The notes: generated from the letters alone by a model not told the origin. Positions 1 through 8,734 are shown, counted from the stretch's first letter. The stretch is 64,000 bases of DNA from CAYLPJ01 sp964385465 (GCA_964385465.1 CAYLPJ010000024.1:1-64000), one strand, 5' to 3'. Translations and numbers: made by a program.

Positions 1-16
1 GGGGCGCAACGGAAGA

Positions 17-36
17 CGCCGGAGCGATGTCCGGCG
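17..36 (-). terminator. Hairpin downstream of tRNA-Ser, possible terminator
   Basis: A perfect 7-bp stem CGCCGGA/TCCGGCG with a 6-nt loop begins about 20 nt past the tRNA 3' end. On the minus strand it is followed by TCTTCC rather than a clean T tract, so termination is plausible but not certain. Confidence 0.35.
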
Positions 37-55
37 CCCGGCGTCTGGTGAGCAT

Positions 56-140
56 CGGAGAGGGTGGGATTCGAACCCACGGAACCCGAAGGTTCACCGG
101 TTTTCGAGACCGGCCCGATCAGCCGCTCTGGCACCTCTCC
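56..140 (-). tRNA. tRNA-Ser (anticodon CGA)
   Basis: Read on the minus strand this folds as a class II tRNA. The 7-bp acceptor stem pairs GGAGAGG (140-134) with CCTCTCC (63-57). The anticodon stem CCGGT/ACCGG encloses the loop CTCGAAA with anticodon CGA, which decodes UCG. A long variable arm (AACC-TTCG-GGTT type) and the T-arm loop GGTTCGAATCC follow. The long variable arm and the anticodon make it serine-specific. The discriminator is G and CCA is not encoded. Confidence 0.95.
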
Positions 141-151
141 AAGGAGGATGG

Positions 152-180
152 ATTGTACGGCGCCGGGGGCGCCCCTGCAA
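152..180 (-). promoter_or_regulatory. Promoter of tRNA-Ser
   Basis: On the minus strand, -35 TTGCAG (180-175) is followed by a 17-nt spacer and -10 TACAAT (157-152). This places the transcription start a few bases before the tRNA 5' end at 140. Sequence match only. Confidence 0.6.
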
Positions 181-233
181 CCCCTCCTCGGGAAGTGAAC
201 CGCCCGGCAGACATGGCGCGCCGCGAATGTGGG

Positions 234-263
234 TTGTAGCGCCCCCGGCGTGGGCGATACAAT
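234..263 (+). promoter_or_regulatory. Promoter ahead of the Tad pilus locus
   Basis: TTGTAG (234-239), an 18-nt spacer and TACAAT (258-263) form a sigma70-like promoter about 105 nt upstream of the first pilus ATPase. It is divergent from the tRNA-Ser promoter. The 5' leader would be about 100 nt. Confidence 0.5.
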
Positions 264-369
264 ATATAGCGGAGCCGAAGGCTTTTGTCGCCACAGGCAC
301 CGGGCGCACGCGTTAGACATACTGTGAACGCGGCGCGCGGTCCGTGCGCGATGTCTGTGAGGACGGAAC

Positions 370-1536
370 ATGGGCAAGACCAACATATTCGCCGCTACGG
401 TCGAGCATTTCCTCGCGCCCATCCTCCCGTTCATGAACGACCCGTCCGTGGCCGAGATCATGATCAACGCCCACGACGAGATCTACGTCGAGAAGAAGGG
501 CCAGCTCACCCTTACCGACGCGAGCTTCGAGAACACCGACGCGCTGATCGCCGCGGTCAACAACGTCCTCCAGTACACCGGCAAGCGGGTCAGCCTGGAC
601 AACCCGCTGATCGACTCGCGCCTGCCCGACGGCAGCAGAGTCCACGTGATCCTCCACCCGCTGTGCCGCAATGGCACGGTGATGACGATCCGCAAGTTCG
701 CGAAGGTCATGTTCGAGGCCAGTCACCTCACCGAGTTGGGCTCGTGGACCGAAGAGGCCCGCGAGTACCTCGAGATGTGCGTGCTGGCCGAGAAGAACGT
801 GCTGGTCTCCGGCGGCACCAGCAGTGGTAAGACCTGCCTGCTAAACGTTTTAAGCGGGTTCATCCCGAACCATCAGCGGATCGTCGTCATCGAGGATTCC
901 GCCGAGCTGGAGCTCCAGCAGGATCACGTGATCTCGCTGGAGTCCCGCCCGCCGGACCGCTGGGGCCGCGGCGAGGTCGGCATCCGCCAGCTCTTCCGCT
1001 CCTCCCTGCGCCTCCGCCCGGACCGGATCATCATCGGCGAATGCCGCGGCGGCGAGGCCCTCGACATCATCCAGGCAATGACCTCCGGCCACGCCGGCAG
1101 CATGTCCACGCTGCACGCGAACATGGCCATGGACGCGCTGAACCGCCTGGAGACGCTGGCGATGATGAGCAAGATCGAGCTGCCCCTGCACGCGTTGCGG
1201 GCGCAGATCAGCTCGGCCATCGACGTGATCGTCCAGATGACGCGGTTCACCGACGGGCGTCGCGGGCTGACGCAGATCGCCGAGGTGGTCCCGCTGGCCG
1301 ACGACGGACACTACCGGCTTCAGGACATGTTCGTTTACGAACTGGCTGAGGACGAAGAAGGCCCGCCGCCGTCGCCGGGCGAGGCCGAGGGCGAGCCGGG
1401 CGAGACCGCCGCACCGGTCCGCCAGGGGGGGCTGGTCTGGACGGGCGCGAAATCGGCGTTCGGACACGAGCCGAAGATGCACCTTCTCAAGAACCGCAGG
1501 AACCTAACGAAGAAGATCTTCGGTTCCGATAAGTAG
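370..1536 (+). CDS. CpaF/TadA-family pilus assembly ATPase (short form)
   Basis: Hexameric secretion ATPase of the type II/IV (VirB11-PulE) superfamily that would power Flp-type pilus assembly from the cytoplasm. The 388-residue product shows Walker A GGTSSGKT (148-155), an Asp box IEDSAEL (about 174-180), a Walker B region ending in IIIGECRG (about 220-227) and a His box STLHAN (246-251). It starts almost directly with the N2 domain, so it lacks the longer N-terminal region of typical CpaF. The C-terminus is basic. The start is an ATG preceded by GAGGACGG. It heads the pilus locus, and a second, FHA-fused ATPase lies 10 kb downstream. Which pilus or pilins each motor serves is unknown. Confidence 0.9.
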   Translation: MGKTNIFAATVEHFLAPILPFMNDPSVAEIMINAHDEIYVEKKGQLTLTDASFENTDALIAAVNNVLQYTGKRVSLDNPLIDSRLPDGSRVHVILHPLCRNGTVMTIRKFAKVMFEASHLTELGSWTEEAREYLEMCVLAEKNVLVSGGTSSGKTCLLNVLSGFIPNHQRIVVIEDSAELELQQDHVISLESRPPDRWGRGEVGIRQLFRSSLRLRPDRIIIGECRGGEALDIIQAMTSGHAGSMSTLHANMAMDALNRLETLAMMSKIELPLHALRAQISSAIDVIVQMTRFTDGRRGLTQIAEVVPLADDGHYRLQDMFVYELAEDEEGPPPSPGEAEGEPGETAAPVRQGGLVWTGAKSAFGHEPKMHLLKNRRNLTKKIFGSDK

Positions 1537-1551
1537 TTACAAGAAAGACAC

Positions 1552-1737
1552 ATGAAGCAATGGATGGACAGGCTGGCACGCTGGCATGCCGACGAGGCCG
1601 GGCAGACCACCATCGAGTGGGCGCTGCTGCTGGCCGTGGTGGGCCTGCCGGCGGTGATCGTCTTCGGCTGGCTTGTGGACATCCTCGCCGAGCACTACCG
1701 TATGGTGACGTTTCTCGAACTGCTGCCGTTCCCGTAA
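1552..1737 (+). CDS. Flp-like type IVb prepilin (1)
   Basis: A 61-residue pilin-like protein. The type III signal motif reads G17/QTTIEW: cleavage after Gly17 leaves Glu at +5 and an aromatic residue at +6. A hydrophobic helix follows (about 23-45). Trp replaces the usual Tyr at +6. An AAGAAAG ribosome site precedes the ATG, 15 nt after the ATPase gene. Flp pilins are processed by the TadV peptidase encoded two genes on. It is longer after the helix than many Flp pilins, so it could be a minor subunit. Confidence 0.8.
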   Translation: MKQWMDRLARWHADEAGQTTIEWALLLAVVGLPAVIVFGWLVDILAEHYRMVTFLELLPFP

Positions 1738-1792
1738 GGTCAGCACGGGCGGCGAGCGGGTGACAACGAACGCTGACCGCACAGGTGCATCC

Positions 1793-2008
1793 ATGAAGAA
1801 GTGGTTGAAAGCATTGCACAACGACGAGCAGGGCGCCGACATGGTCGAGTACGTCCTCATCGTCGCCGCCGTGGCGCTGCCGCTGCTGGCGGTCATCATC
1901 TGGTTCTGGAAAGACATCGGCGCCTGGGCCGGCCGGGCCTGGGGCGAGATCAAGGACACCAACACGCTCAGCGGCGGCGAGACCGACCCGGGCACGCTGG
2001 GTCACTGA
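1793..2008 (+). CDS. Flp-like type IVb prepilin (2)
   Basis: A 71-residue protein with a textbook Flp prepilin signal. Cleavage after Gly14 would leave ADMVEY with Glu at +5 and Tyr at +6, followed by a Val/Ala/Leu-rich helix to about residue 38. The tail is short and polar. An in-frame GTG exists at 1760, but the ATG at 1793 places the signal at the usual distance from the N-terminus. It lies between the first prepilin and the prepilin peptidase and is the best candidate for the major pilin. Confidence 0.85.
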   Translation: MKKWLKALHNDEQGADMVEYVLIVAAVALPLLAVIIWFWKDIGAWAGRAWGEIKDTNTLSGGETDPGTLGH

Positions 2009-2059
2009 CAGGCGACCCGCGCGGGCGGCGCCGAGCGACCGCGATGCTGAGGAGTGCCC

Positions 2060-2650
2060 ATGGGCCTTGAGAGCGCCCCGTGGTGGGGCTGGTGGTCCGT
2101 CTGCGTGTTGGCCGGGACGCTCCTGGCCGCCTCCGTGACGGACGTCCGCTCCGGGACGATCCCCAACTGGATCACGTACCCCGGCGCGGCCATCGGGCTC
2201 GTCGGGCACACCGTCGCCGGCGGGCTGTTCGGCGACGTGCCCTGGGCACTGGGCCTGGGCCCGGCCGCCGCGGGACTGGCCGTCGGCTTCCTCCCGCTGA
2301 TGCTCGCCTGGATGGCCGGGGGCATCGGCGGCGGGGACGCCAAGGTCATGGGCGCCGTCGGCGCCCTGGCCGGCTGGCGGTTCACGCTGACGGCGCTGCT
2401 GTACGGCCTGGCGGTCGGGGCGGTGATGGCTTTGGGCATCGCGATCTACCGCGGCGTCCTCGGGCGAACGCTCCGCCGCATCGGGCGGTTCGTCGTGCTG
2501 CTGATGACCCCCGGCGGGCCGGTGGACCCGGCCACCGAGGACAGCCCACGCGTGCCGCTGGGCCTGGCGATGTGCATCGGCGCGGCCCTGGTGCTGGCCG
2601 ATGCGATCCTCCGCGGGCCCGTGGCCAAACGGTTCCTGGTGGGATGGTGA
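2060..2650 (+). CDS. Prepilin peptidase (TadV/CpaA, A24 aspartic protease)
   Basis: A polytopic inner-membrane protease that cleaves the prepilin leader. The 196-residue product carries both catalytic aspartates of family A24: DVRSG followed by IPN (Asp28), and the GxGD motif in GIGGGDAK (Asp93). Several hydrophobic helices surround them. The short form without an N-terminal methylase domain is typical of TadV/CpaA. The ATG at 2060 has a well-spaced TGAGGAG, whereas the in-frame GTG at 2054 overlaps that site. It sits immediately after the two prepilin genes, its expected substrates. Confidence 0.9.
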   Translation: MGLESAPWWGWWSVCVLAGTLLAASVTDVRSGTIPNWITYPGAAIGLVGHTVAGGLFGDVPWALGLGPAAAGLAVGFLPLMLAWMAGGIGGGDAKVMGAVGALAGWRFTLTALLYGLAVGAVMALGIAIYRGVLGRTLRRIGRFVVLLMTPGGPVDPATEDSPRVPLGLAMCIGAALVLADAILRGPVAKRFLVGW

Positions 2651-2654
2651 ACGA

Positions 2655-3593
2655 ATGAGAGATGGCCAGAACCAACGCGACGGCCGAGACGCCTCGGGCG
2701 CGCGGCGCCGGGTCGTCCCGGCGGCCATCCTCCTGGCCCTCGCGGCCGGGGCGATCTTCGCGCCGGCCGCGCTGGGGCCGCCCTGGCTGACGGCCGCGGT
2801 CACCAGCCGCCTGTGGCTGATCTGCCTGGTCGTTCTGGGCGTCTGCGGCGCCGGGACAGTCTTCCTGGGCGCCTTGCTGTGGCGTCTGGGGCGTGCCCGG
2901 CGGGTGCGTCCGGGGGCACAGGACGGCGCGGCGATGATCGAGTTCGCGATGGTCCTGCCGATTCTGCTGCTGCTTTCGCTGCTGATGGCCCAGACGTCCC
3001 TGCTGATGGCGGGCAACCTGTGCGTCCACTACGCGGCGTTCTGTGCGGCGCGGACGGCCTCGGTGACCGTCCCGCTGGACTACGGCGAGGACGAGCCCCG
3101 CAACGGCATGGCGCTCGACGGCGGGGACTCCGGCAAGCTCCAGCGGATCCGCCAGGCGGCGATCTACGCGGTCATGCCGGTCTCCTGCGGCAGCGAGGAT
3201 GTGGCCTCGGCCGGGGGCAGGCTGGCCGAGGGGCTTCGCGGGTTCCTGTCCGTCCGCGGCGCGCCGGTGCCGAAGTGGGTGGACGACCGCCTGGAGCGTC
3301 GGTGGCAGTACGCGACGGATCACACGGAGGTGACGGTGAGCCCGCCGATGCCGGACGACGAGGACGAGGACGGGCTTTACGAGGACCACGAGGACCTGCA
3401 CGTGACGGTGCGGCATACCCTGTACCTGGCGATGCCGACCGTCTCGAGGATCTTCGCGCTGCTGCCGGGCGGCGTGCAACTGGATTTCGGCGACGGGGAG
3501 TACGGCACGGAGGTGACGGCCCTGTGCACCATGCCGAACGAGGGTGTGCAGGATTACGTAGACATCGAAGAATTCCCGCGGGACGCCAGATAG
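2655..3593 (+). CDS. TadE-like pseudopilin with an N-terminal membrane extension
   Basis: A 312-residue membrane protein. Residues about 20-80 hold two hydrophobic segments. After them comes a TadE-type sequence, G91-AAMIEF then a hydrophobic helix with LP (about 92-115), matching the prepilin peptidase site with Glu at +5. The remainder is a soluble, acid-rich domain. TadE proteins are minor pseudopilins. Here the motif is internal instead of near residue 10-20, so processing would release a roughly 90-residue membrane fragment, or the protein may not be processed. The gene starts 4 nt after the peptidase gene. Confidence 0.7.
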   Translation: MRDGQNQRDGRDASGARRRVVPAAILLALAAGAIFAPAALGPPWLTAAVTSRLWLICLVVLGVCGAGTVFLGALLWRLGRARRVRPGAQDGAAMIEFAMVLPILLLLSLLMAQTSLLMAGNLCVHYAAFCAARTASVTVPLDYGEDEPRNGMALDGGDSGKLQRIRQAAIYAVMPVSCGSEDVASAGGRLAEGLRGFLSVRGAPVPKWVDDRLERRWQYATDHTEVTVSPPMPDDEDEDGLYEDHEDLHVTVRHTLYLAMPTVSRIFALLPGGVQLDFGDGEYGTEVTALCTMPNEGVQDYVDIEEFPRDAR

Positions 3594-3604
3594 TCCGCGG
3601 CCGC

Positions 3605-3624
3605 GGCCGGAAGGGCGTCCGGCC
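3605..3624 (+). other. Intergenic hairpin between the TadE-like gene and the kinase gene
   Basis: GGCCGGA (3605-3611) and TCCGGCC (3618-3624) form a 7-bp stem with a 6-nt loop. There is no T tract. It could dampen readthrough or stabilise an mRNA end. Confidence 0.35.
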
Positions 3625-3642
3625 CGAATCAGGAAGCAGTAG

Positions 3643-6405
3643 ATGGCCAACGAACAGGCAACACAGGCCGGCGGCAACGTGGGGCTGCCGAAGGGCGCGA
3701 AAGTCGGCAAGTACGAGGTGGTCGAGCGGATCGGCATGGGCGGCCAGGCCGTCGTCTACAAGTGCCACGACCACTTCCTCGACCGCCCGGTGGCGGTCAA
3801 GCAGATCTCCACCCACCTCGCCGGCGACGAGAAGTTCCTCGAACGCTTCCGCAAGGAGGCCCAGATCCTCGCGCGCCTCGGGGGCGAGGAGGAGGCCATC
3901 GTCACGATCCACGAGCTGATCGAGGACGAGAAGGGCCTGTTCATCGTCATGGAGTTCCTCTCCGGGCCCAGCCTCGAGGCCGTCCTCCAGGACACCGACG
4001 GGCCAACCCAGCCCAAGGCGGTCCTCCAGATCATATGGCGTCTGGCGGCCGCGCTGGACGCCGTCCACAACGCCGGGATCATCCACCGGGACCTCAAGCC
4101 CTCGAACATCATCATCTGTCAGGGCCTGCGCCCGAAGATCACCGACTTCGGGGTCGCCGCGAGCATCTCGGGGCAGACGTCCATGCTGCTGGGCACGACG
4201 AAGTACATGGCCCCCGAACTCTTCGAGGGCGAGCGCGTGGACGGCCGGGCCGACATGTATTCGCTGGGCTTCATCGCCTACGAGCTGCTGCTGGGCCGGC
4301 CGAAGTTCAGCGAAATCTTTGCCGATGTCGTCCGCGACAAGCACAGCGAGGCGCTGCGGTGGATGAAGTGGCACGGCAATGCGAATGTCGAGGCCCCGCT
4401 GCTGACGCAGGTCAACCCCTCCGTCCCGGCGCCGCTGGCGCAGATCGTCGCCAAGATGATGGCCAAGGACATCCACGAGCGGTACGAGAATATGGAGCAG
4501 CTCGGCCGGGCCATCAAGATGTCCTTCTCCCCCCGTGCCAAGGGCGGCGGGCGGGGCGTGCGGCGCCATCCGCCGCGTCCAGCCGCGGCCGCGACGGCCG
4601 CGACCAAGCCCGAGAAGCCCGCCGCGACGACGCTCGACGCCGAGGACAGCGGCGCCCACCTCGTGCCCCCCGACGCCGGGGACGAGCTGGAGGTCACGGA
4701 AGACACGGCCGCGACGGCCCCGGTGCCGGAGGCGCGTCGCGGGAAGAAGGCCCTCAAGATTGCCGCGATCGTGCTGGCGGCGCTGGGGTTCCTGGGGATC
4801 GTGGGCGCGGGGGTAAACCATCTGCTCCAGCAGCGTCAGATGCGCGAGGCCAGCGCCCGGGCGGCGGATGCGGCCTACAAAAAGGCCAAGGGCACGCTGG
4901 ACGAGGCGCTGAAGGAGGAAGAGCGCGAGAAGTTCGAGGCGGCGGCCAAGGGCTTCCAGGACGTGCAGACGCGGTACCCGTCTTCCTCGTGGGCGTGGAA
5001 GGCGTCGGTTTTCCACCCGCTGGCCGAGGCGTACATGGCCTCGTTCGACGGGGACTGGGAAGAGGCCGTCGCCAGCGAGAATCAGGCCTCCGAGCAGCTC
5101 AGGCGGATCCAGCGGTCCCGCGAGGACCTGGTCCGCTGGACGCGGGAGAGCATGCACTACATCCACAGTCACCGCCGCTTCTACACCGCGACCAGGAAGT
5201 TCCGCGAGCACATGAAGCGGGCGCGCGAGGAGTTCGCCGACAAGCGCTACGACGAGGCCCGGATCGTCGCGAACCTGCTGGCCAAGACCGAGGGGCTGAC
5301 CGCCGAGCACAAGGAGAAGATCGCCGAGTTCCTCCGCGAGGTCGACCTCACCGAGTTCCGCGAGCAGGTCGCCCAGCAGCGCCAGATCGCCGCGGACCTC
5401 GCCGCACAGAATGAGTTCCTCCAGGCCGAGCGGGCCTTCCAGCAGATCCAGGAGCTGCTCCAGAGCGACCAGGCGAAGATCCTGCCGGACGACGAGGCGG
5501 CCGAGGTCCGCCAGAACGTCACGGAGCGGCTCAAGGCGCTGACCAGCACGCGGACGCTGAGCGAGGCGATCGCGGCGGTGGACAAGGCCCGCGCGGGGGG
5601 GGACAAGCGGTCGCTGCTGCTGGCGCTTCGCAGCCTCCAGCGGATCCGCCCCAGCGACGAGGTCGCCGCGGAGATCGCGACCATCCAGGCCGAGGACGCG
5701 CTGAACCGCGGGCGCCAGTACAAGGCCAGCGGGCAGATCGAAGAGGCCCGCAAGTGGTTCCAGAAGTCCATCGAGTTCAGGGACAACAAGGAAGCCCGCG
5801 ACGAGCTGGCCATGCTCAGCAAGGCCGAGGAGCGGGCGTCGCTGATCTCCGCCGGCGATGCCCACTTCGCCAGCGCCCAGTGGGCCGACGCGCTGAAGGA
5901 GTACGAGAAGGCCTCGCAGTTGAGCATGGACGATTCGCTGGCGGCCAAGATGGTCGAGTGCCGTTTCCGCATCAAGCTCAGTGCGGCCGACAAGCTTCGG
6001 GCAGACAAGGACTACGACGCGGCGGCCAAGGCCTACCAGGAGGCGCGTGCGAGCAAGCCGTCTTCGGCGGCGTTGATCGACGCGCGCCTGGCGGCGATGG
6101 CGGCGGACCGGCAGTACGAGAAGCTGATGGGCGAGGGACGCGACGCGCTCAAGCGGGAGCAGTGGGTCAAGGCCCGTGATATCTTCGGCGAGGCCAAGAA
6201 GATCCGCAGCACGCCGGAGGTCAACGACGCGGTCCTCGAGACGCGATACCGCGAGAACCTCAGCCGGGGCACCGAGGCCCTCCAGCAGGGCGACTACAAG
6301 GGCGCCCTGGGCTACTTCAACCTCGCCAAGAGCTTCAAGGACACCGAGGAGGTCCGCGGCCTGATCGCTCGCGCCGAGCAGGCCCTCAAGGACGACGCAG
6401 GATAA
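3643..6405 (+). CDS. Membrane Ser/Thr protein kinase (Hanks type) with a long coiled-coil/TPR-like C-terminal region
   Basis: Residues about 24-300 form a complete kinase domain: Gly loop GMGGQAVVY (31-39), catalytic Lys53 in VAVK, HRDLKPSN with Asp150, the DFG motif (168-170), and GTTKYMAPE in the activation segment. After a Pro/Ala-rich linker one membrane helix is predicted at about 371-393. About 525 charged residues follow, rich in Ala, Glu, Lys and Arg with TPR-like helical pairs, probably outside the cytoplasm. An AGGAAGCAG ribosome site precedes the ATG. It lies inside a pilus locus that encodes two FHA proteins, the classic phosphothreonine readers, so it probably phosphorylates a component of that machine. 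The target is not shown by sequence. Confidence 0.9.
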   Translation: MANEQATQAGGNVGLPKGAKVGKYEVVERIGMGGQAVVYKCHDHFLDRPVAVKQISTHLAGDEKFLERFRKEAQILARLGGEEEAIVTIHELIEDEKGLFIVMEFLSGPSLEAVLQDTDGPTQPKAVLQIIWRLAAALDAVHNAGIIHRDLKPSNIIICQGLRPKITDFGVAASISGQTSMLLGTTKYMAPELFEGERVDGRADMYSLGFIAYELLLGRPKFSEIFADVVRDKHSEALRWMKWHGNANVEAPLLTQVNPSVPAPLAQIVAKMMAKDIHERYENMEQLGRAIKMSFSPRAKGGGRGVRRHPPRPAAAATAATKPEKPAATTLDAEDSGAHLVPPDAGDELEVTEDTAATAPVPEARRGKKALKIAAIVLAALGFLGIVGAGVNHLLQQRQMREASARAADAAYKKAKGTLDEALKEEEREKFEAAAKGFQDVQTRYPSSSWAWKASVFHPLAEAYMASFDGDWEEAVASENQASEQLRRIQRSREDLVRWTRESMHYIHSHRRFYTATRKFREHMKRAREEFADKRYDEARIVANLLAKTEGLTAEHKEKIAEFLREVDLTEFREQVAQQRQIAADLAAQNEFLQAERAFQQIQELLQSDQAKILPDDEAAEVRQNVTERLKALTSTRTLSEAIAAVDKARAGGDKRSLLLALRSLQRIRPSDEVAAEIATIQAEDALNRGRQYKASGQIEEARKWFQKSIEFRDNKEARDELAMLSKAEERASLISAGDAHFASAQWADALKEYEKASQLSMDDSLAAKMVECRFRIKLSAADKLRADKDYDAAAKAYQEARASKPSSAALIDARLAAMAADRQYEKLMGEGRDALKREQWVKARDIFGEAKKIRSTPEVNDAVLETRYRENLSRGTEALQQGDYKGALGYFNLAKSFKDTEEVRGLIARAEQALKDDAG

Positions 6406-6486
6406 GCCGTTGCCCCCGCCCGGCGGGTGCGAAGCCGGGCTGCTGAGCAGCGGAGCCGTGTTTGGAAAGGACGATGCCGAACAGCA

Positions 6487-6585
6487 GATGTCAGATTGCA
6501 GGTATCAGGTGGCAGACGGCAGGTGTCTGGCATTCTGATCTGCGAGGTCCTGATCTCTGAGATCCGGCATCTGGGATCGAGAACT
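6487..6585. repeat. Degenerate short-repeat stretch of lower GC
   Basis: The 212-nt gap after the kinase gene contains a visibly less GC-rich tract with near-repeats of TCAG..GCAGG type, plus a 13-nt palindrome GATCTCTGAGATC. It differs in composition from all its surroundings. I see no gene in it. Confidence 0.4.
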
Positions 6586-6617
6586 CTCCGCACGTGCAGT
6601 GCGGGATCGGATCGGCG

Positions 6618-8714
6618 ATGACAAGCCAGTGGACAGCACGACGGGGGCGAGGCGACCCGCGCCGGCGCGGGCAGGTGCTGATCCTCACCATCATCGCCAT
6701 CACGCTGCTGGCCGGGCTGGTCTTCTACGCCTACAACGTCGGCGACCAGGTCAACCGGCGGCTGGAGCTCCAGGGCGCCGCGGACTCCGCGGCCATCACG
6801 GGCGCGACCTGGATGGCCCGCAACATGAACGTCGTGGCGATGAACAACGTCGGCACGGCGAAGATGCTCTCGCTGGTGCCGATCCTGGACACCCAGCCGT
6901 TGGCGAGCAAGATGGCCTACGAGGAGGTCAAGGCGTGGGAGGAGGCCCTGGCCGGCATCGGTCGACAGGGGCGCATCGACCCCCATATCACCAGCCGCAC
7001 CGAGACGTATCTCCGCGAGGGCGTCGAGAACCTCCGCGGGCGCATGGAGACCCAGCGGGACATCCTCGAGCCCTACCAGGCCGCCCTCAATGCCGATTTC
7101 GACATGGAGACCATCACGCACTGGGCGAGGCAGGGCACGCCCGGCGCGCCGCCGCACGGGCAGCTCTGGCGGGCGGCGATGACGATGGAGGAGTTCTCCC
7201 GGGCGGCCGTGCAGACCTGCGGCGTGCTGGCCCAGGAGCGTGCATCCCGGATGGGCCGGCGGAACGGCGCGACGGCGTCGTTCATCGTGCCGGTCGCCCC
7301 CGAGATGCCCGCGCGGATGGGGCACTACAACGATTTCCAGCCGACGATCGAGGGCATCTGCGAGGTCCGCAGCGAGACGGCGAGCATGGAGTGGTCCGGC
7401 GGCAACGGCGGGGCGATCCCCGACCACGCCTACCCGCACCGCCTCGGCCCGTGGGCCCGCCTGCACCGCTGGCGGGACTACTTCCGCACGTTCATCCAGA
7501 CCGGGCGGGAGTTCATTCCCGGCACGCCCGGCGCGGGGCGGACGCGGGGCAGCCACGGCAACGTGAACGTCAACGCCCGCCGCGTCGGCCGGTCGGCCCG
7601 AAGCCGCAATGACAGGGGCCGCCCGGACCACTACCGGGCGATCGGGTACCACGAGCTGGTCGGCTATCGGACGTACGGCCCGTACGAATGGGCCAAGCGG
7701 TACCTGCATCACTGGGCCCGGGGGACGCACCAGGACCCGGGGCGGCTTCGCGACACGTATTACTACGAGTACGTCTCGCGGATCGCGGACATCAAACGCG
7801 GGTACATGTTCCCGCCGGACGGCGGCGCCGGCGAGGCGACGATGACCAAGGAGATCCACTACCCCGTCTGGGTGCCGTCCTACCCGGCGGCCAAGGCGAT
7901 CGGCGACAACCCCGACAACGACGTGGCCTACACGATGTGCTACCTGGTGGAGATCGCCTCGAAGTTCCCGGAGGGCTCGGGCAGCTTCATGACGCCGGGG
8001 ACGTTCCGCACGAACGGGGACTACCCGATCGCGATGTGGATGAACGGCTGGCAGGACCCCAACGACTGGAACCTGCCGATGGTCTCGAACTACGTCTGGA
8101 AGGACGCCTACGTCTACGAGACCACGCAGGACAGCGAGCTGGGCATCCCGCTGGTGACGATCCCGCCGGGCGACCCGGACGGGGAGGTCGTATGGCACCC
8201 GGTGTACATGTACGCCTGGTACATCTTCGGCGGCATCGACATCGGCGGGATGGTCGAGATCTCCAACCCCTGCAACTGGGACGCCTACGACCACGTGCCC
8301 GCCCCGGTCCTGCTGGACACGTCCGAGGGCGACTACGGCGGCAACGACCCGGACGTCGGCTGGCGGCGGCATCGGTTCATGATGCTCGGCGTCGCCCGGC
8401 GCCGGATGAACGCCCCGGTCTGGCGCCAGCGGTTCACGCACGTCAACCCGATCCTGGGCTCGTTGACTGTCGCCCAGGCGAAAATCTTCAACCACGAGAG
8501 CTTCGGGCTCTGGACGCAGGACTGGCGGGTGCAGCTCGCACCCGTCACCCGCCTCGGGCCCGAGACCGACACGCTGAGCTGGACGGCCAGGCTCCAGCAA
8601 GGCGTCGCCGAGGCGGCTACCGTCGAGGCCGTCGAGGTCTCCGAGGTCGAGACGGCCTACCAGTACCTCTCGGCCTTCGACGCCGACTTCGCCGCCGCAT
8701 ACCTTACGCACTGA
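6618..8714 (+). CDS. TadG-like large pilus-locus protein
   Basis: A 698-residue protein with an N-terminal signal anchor: the basic stretch RRRGQV is followed by a hydrophobic helix (about 19-41). Next comes a segment LQGAADSAAITGA, typical of the Tad-like domain at the start of TadG proteins. The rest is a large Trp/Tyr-rich domain with no motif I recognise. An alternative ATG lies at 6594; 6618 was chosen because it gives a normal short basic N-terminus. It lacks the +5 Glu of TadE/pilins. It is flanked by the kinase and a TadE-like gene, which supports a surface or periplasmic pilus role. Confidence 0.55.
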   Translation: MTSQWTARRGRGDPRRRGQVLILTIIAITLLAGLVFYAYNVGDQVNRRLELQGAADSAAITGATWMARNMNVVAMNNVGTAKMLSLVPILDTQPLASKMAYEEVKAWEEALAGIGRQGRIDPHITSRTETYLREGVENLRGRMETQRDILEPYQAALNADFDMETITHWARQGTPGAPPHGQLWRAAMTMEEFSRAAVQTCGVLAQERASRMGRRNGATASFIVPVAPEMPARMGHYNDFQPTIEGICEVRSETASMEWSGGNGGAIPDHAYPHRLGPWARLHRWRDYFRTFIQTGREFIPGTPGAGRTRGSHGNVNVNARRVGRSARSRNDRGRPDHYRAIGYHELVGYRTYGPYEWAKRYLHHWARGTHQDPGRLRDTYYYEYVSRIADIKRGYMFPPDGGAGEATMTKEIHYPVWVPSYPAAKAIGDNPDNDVAYTMCYLVEIASKFPEGSGSFMTPGTFRTNGDYPIAMWMNGWQDPNDWNLPMVSNYVWKDAYVYETTQDSELGIPLVTIPPGDPDGEVVWHPVYMYAWYIFGGIDIGGMVEISNPCNWDAYDHVPAPVLLDTSEGDYGGNDPDVGWRRHRFMMLGVARRRMNAPVWRQRFTHVNPILGSLTVAQAKIFNHESFGLWTQDWRVQLAPVTRLGPETDTLSWTARLQQGVAEAATVEAVEVSEVETAYQYLSAFDADFAAAYLTH

Positions 8715-8734
8715 CGCATCCGCGAGAGCCACGC

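Noticed and set aside
27..239. A small open frame running through the tRNA-Ser region
   Set aside because: It lies across a clear tRNA gene and its promoter and has no coding character.
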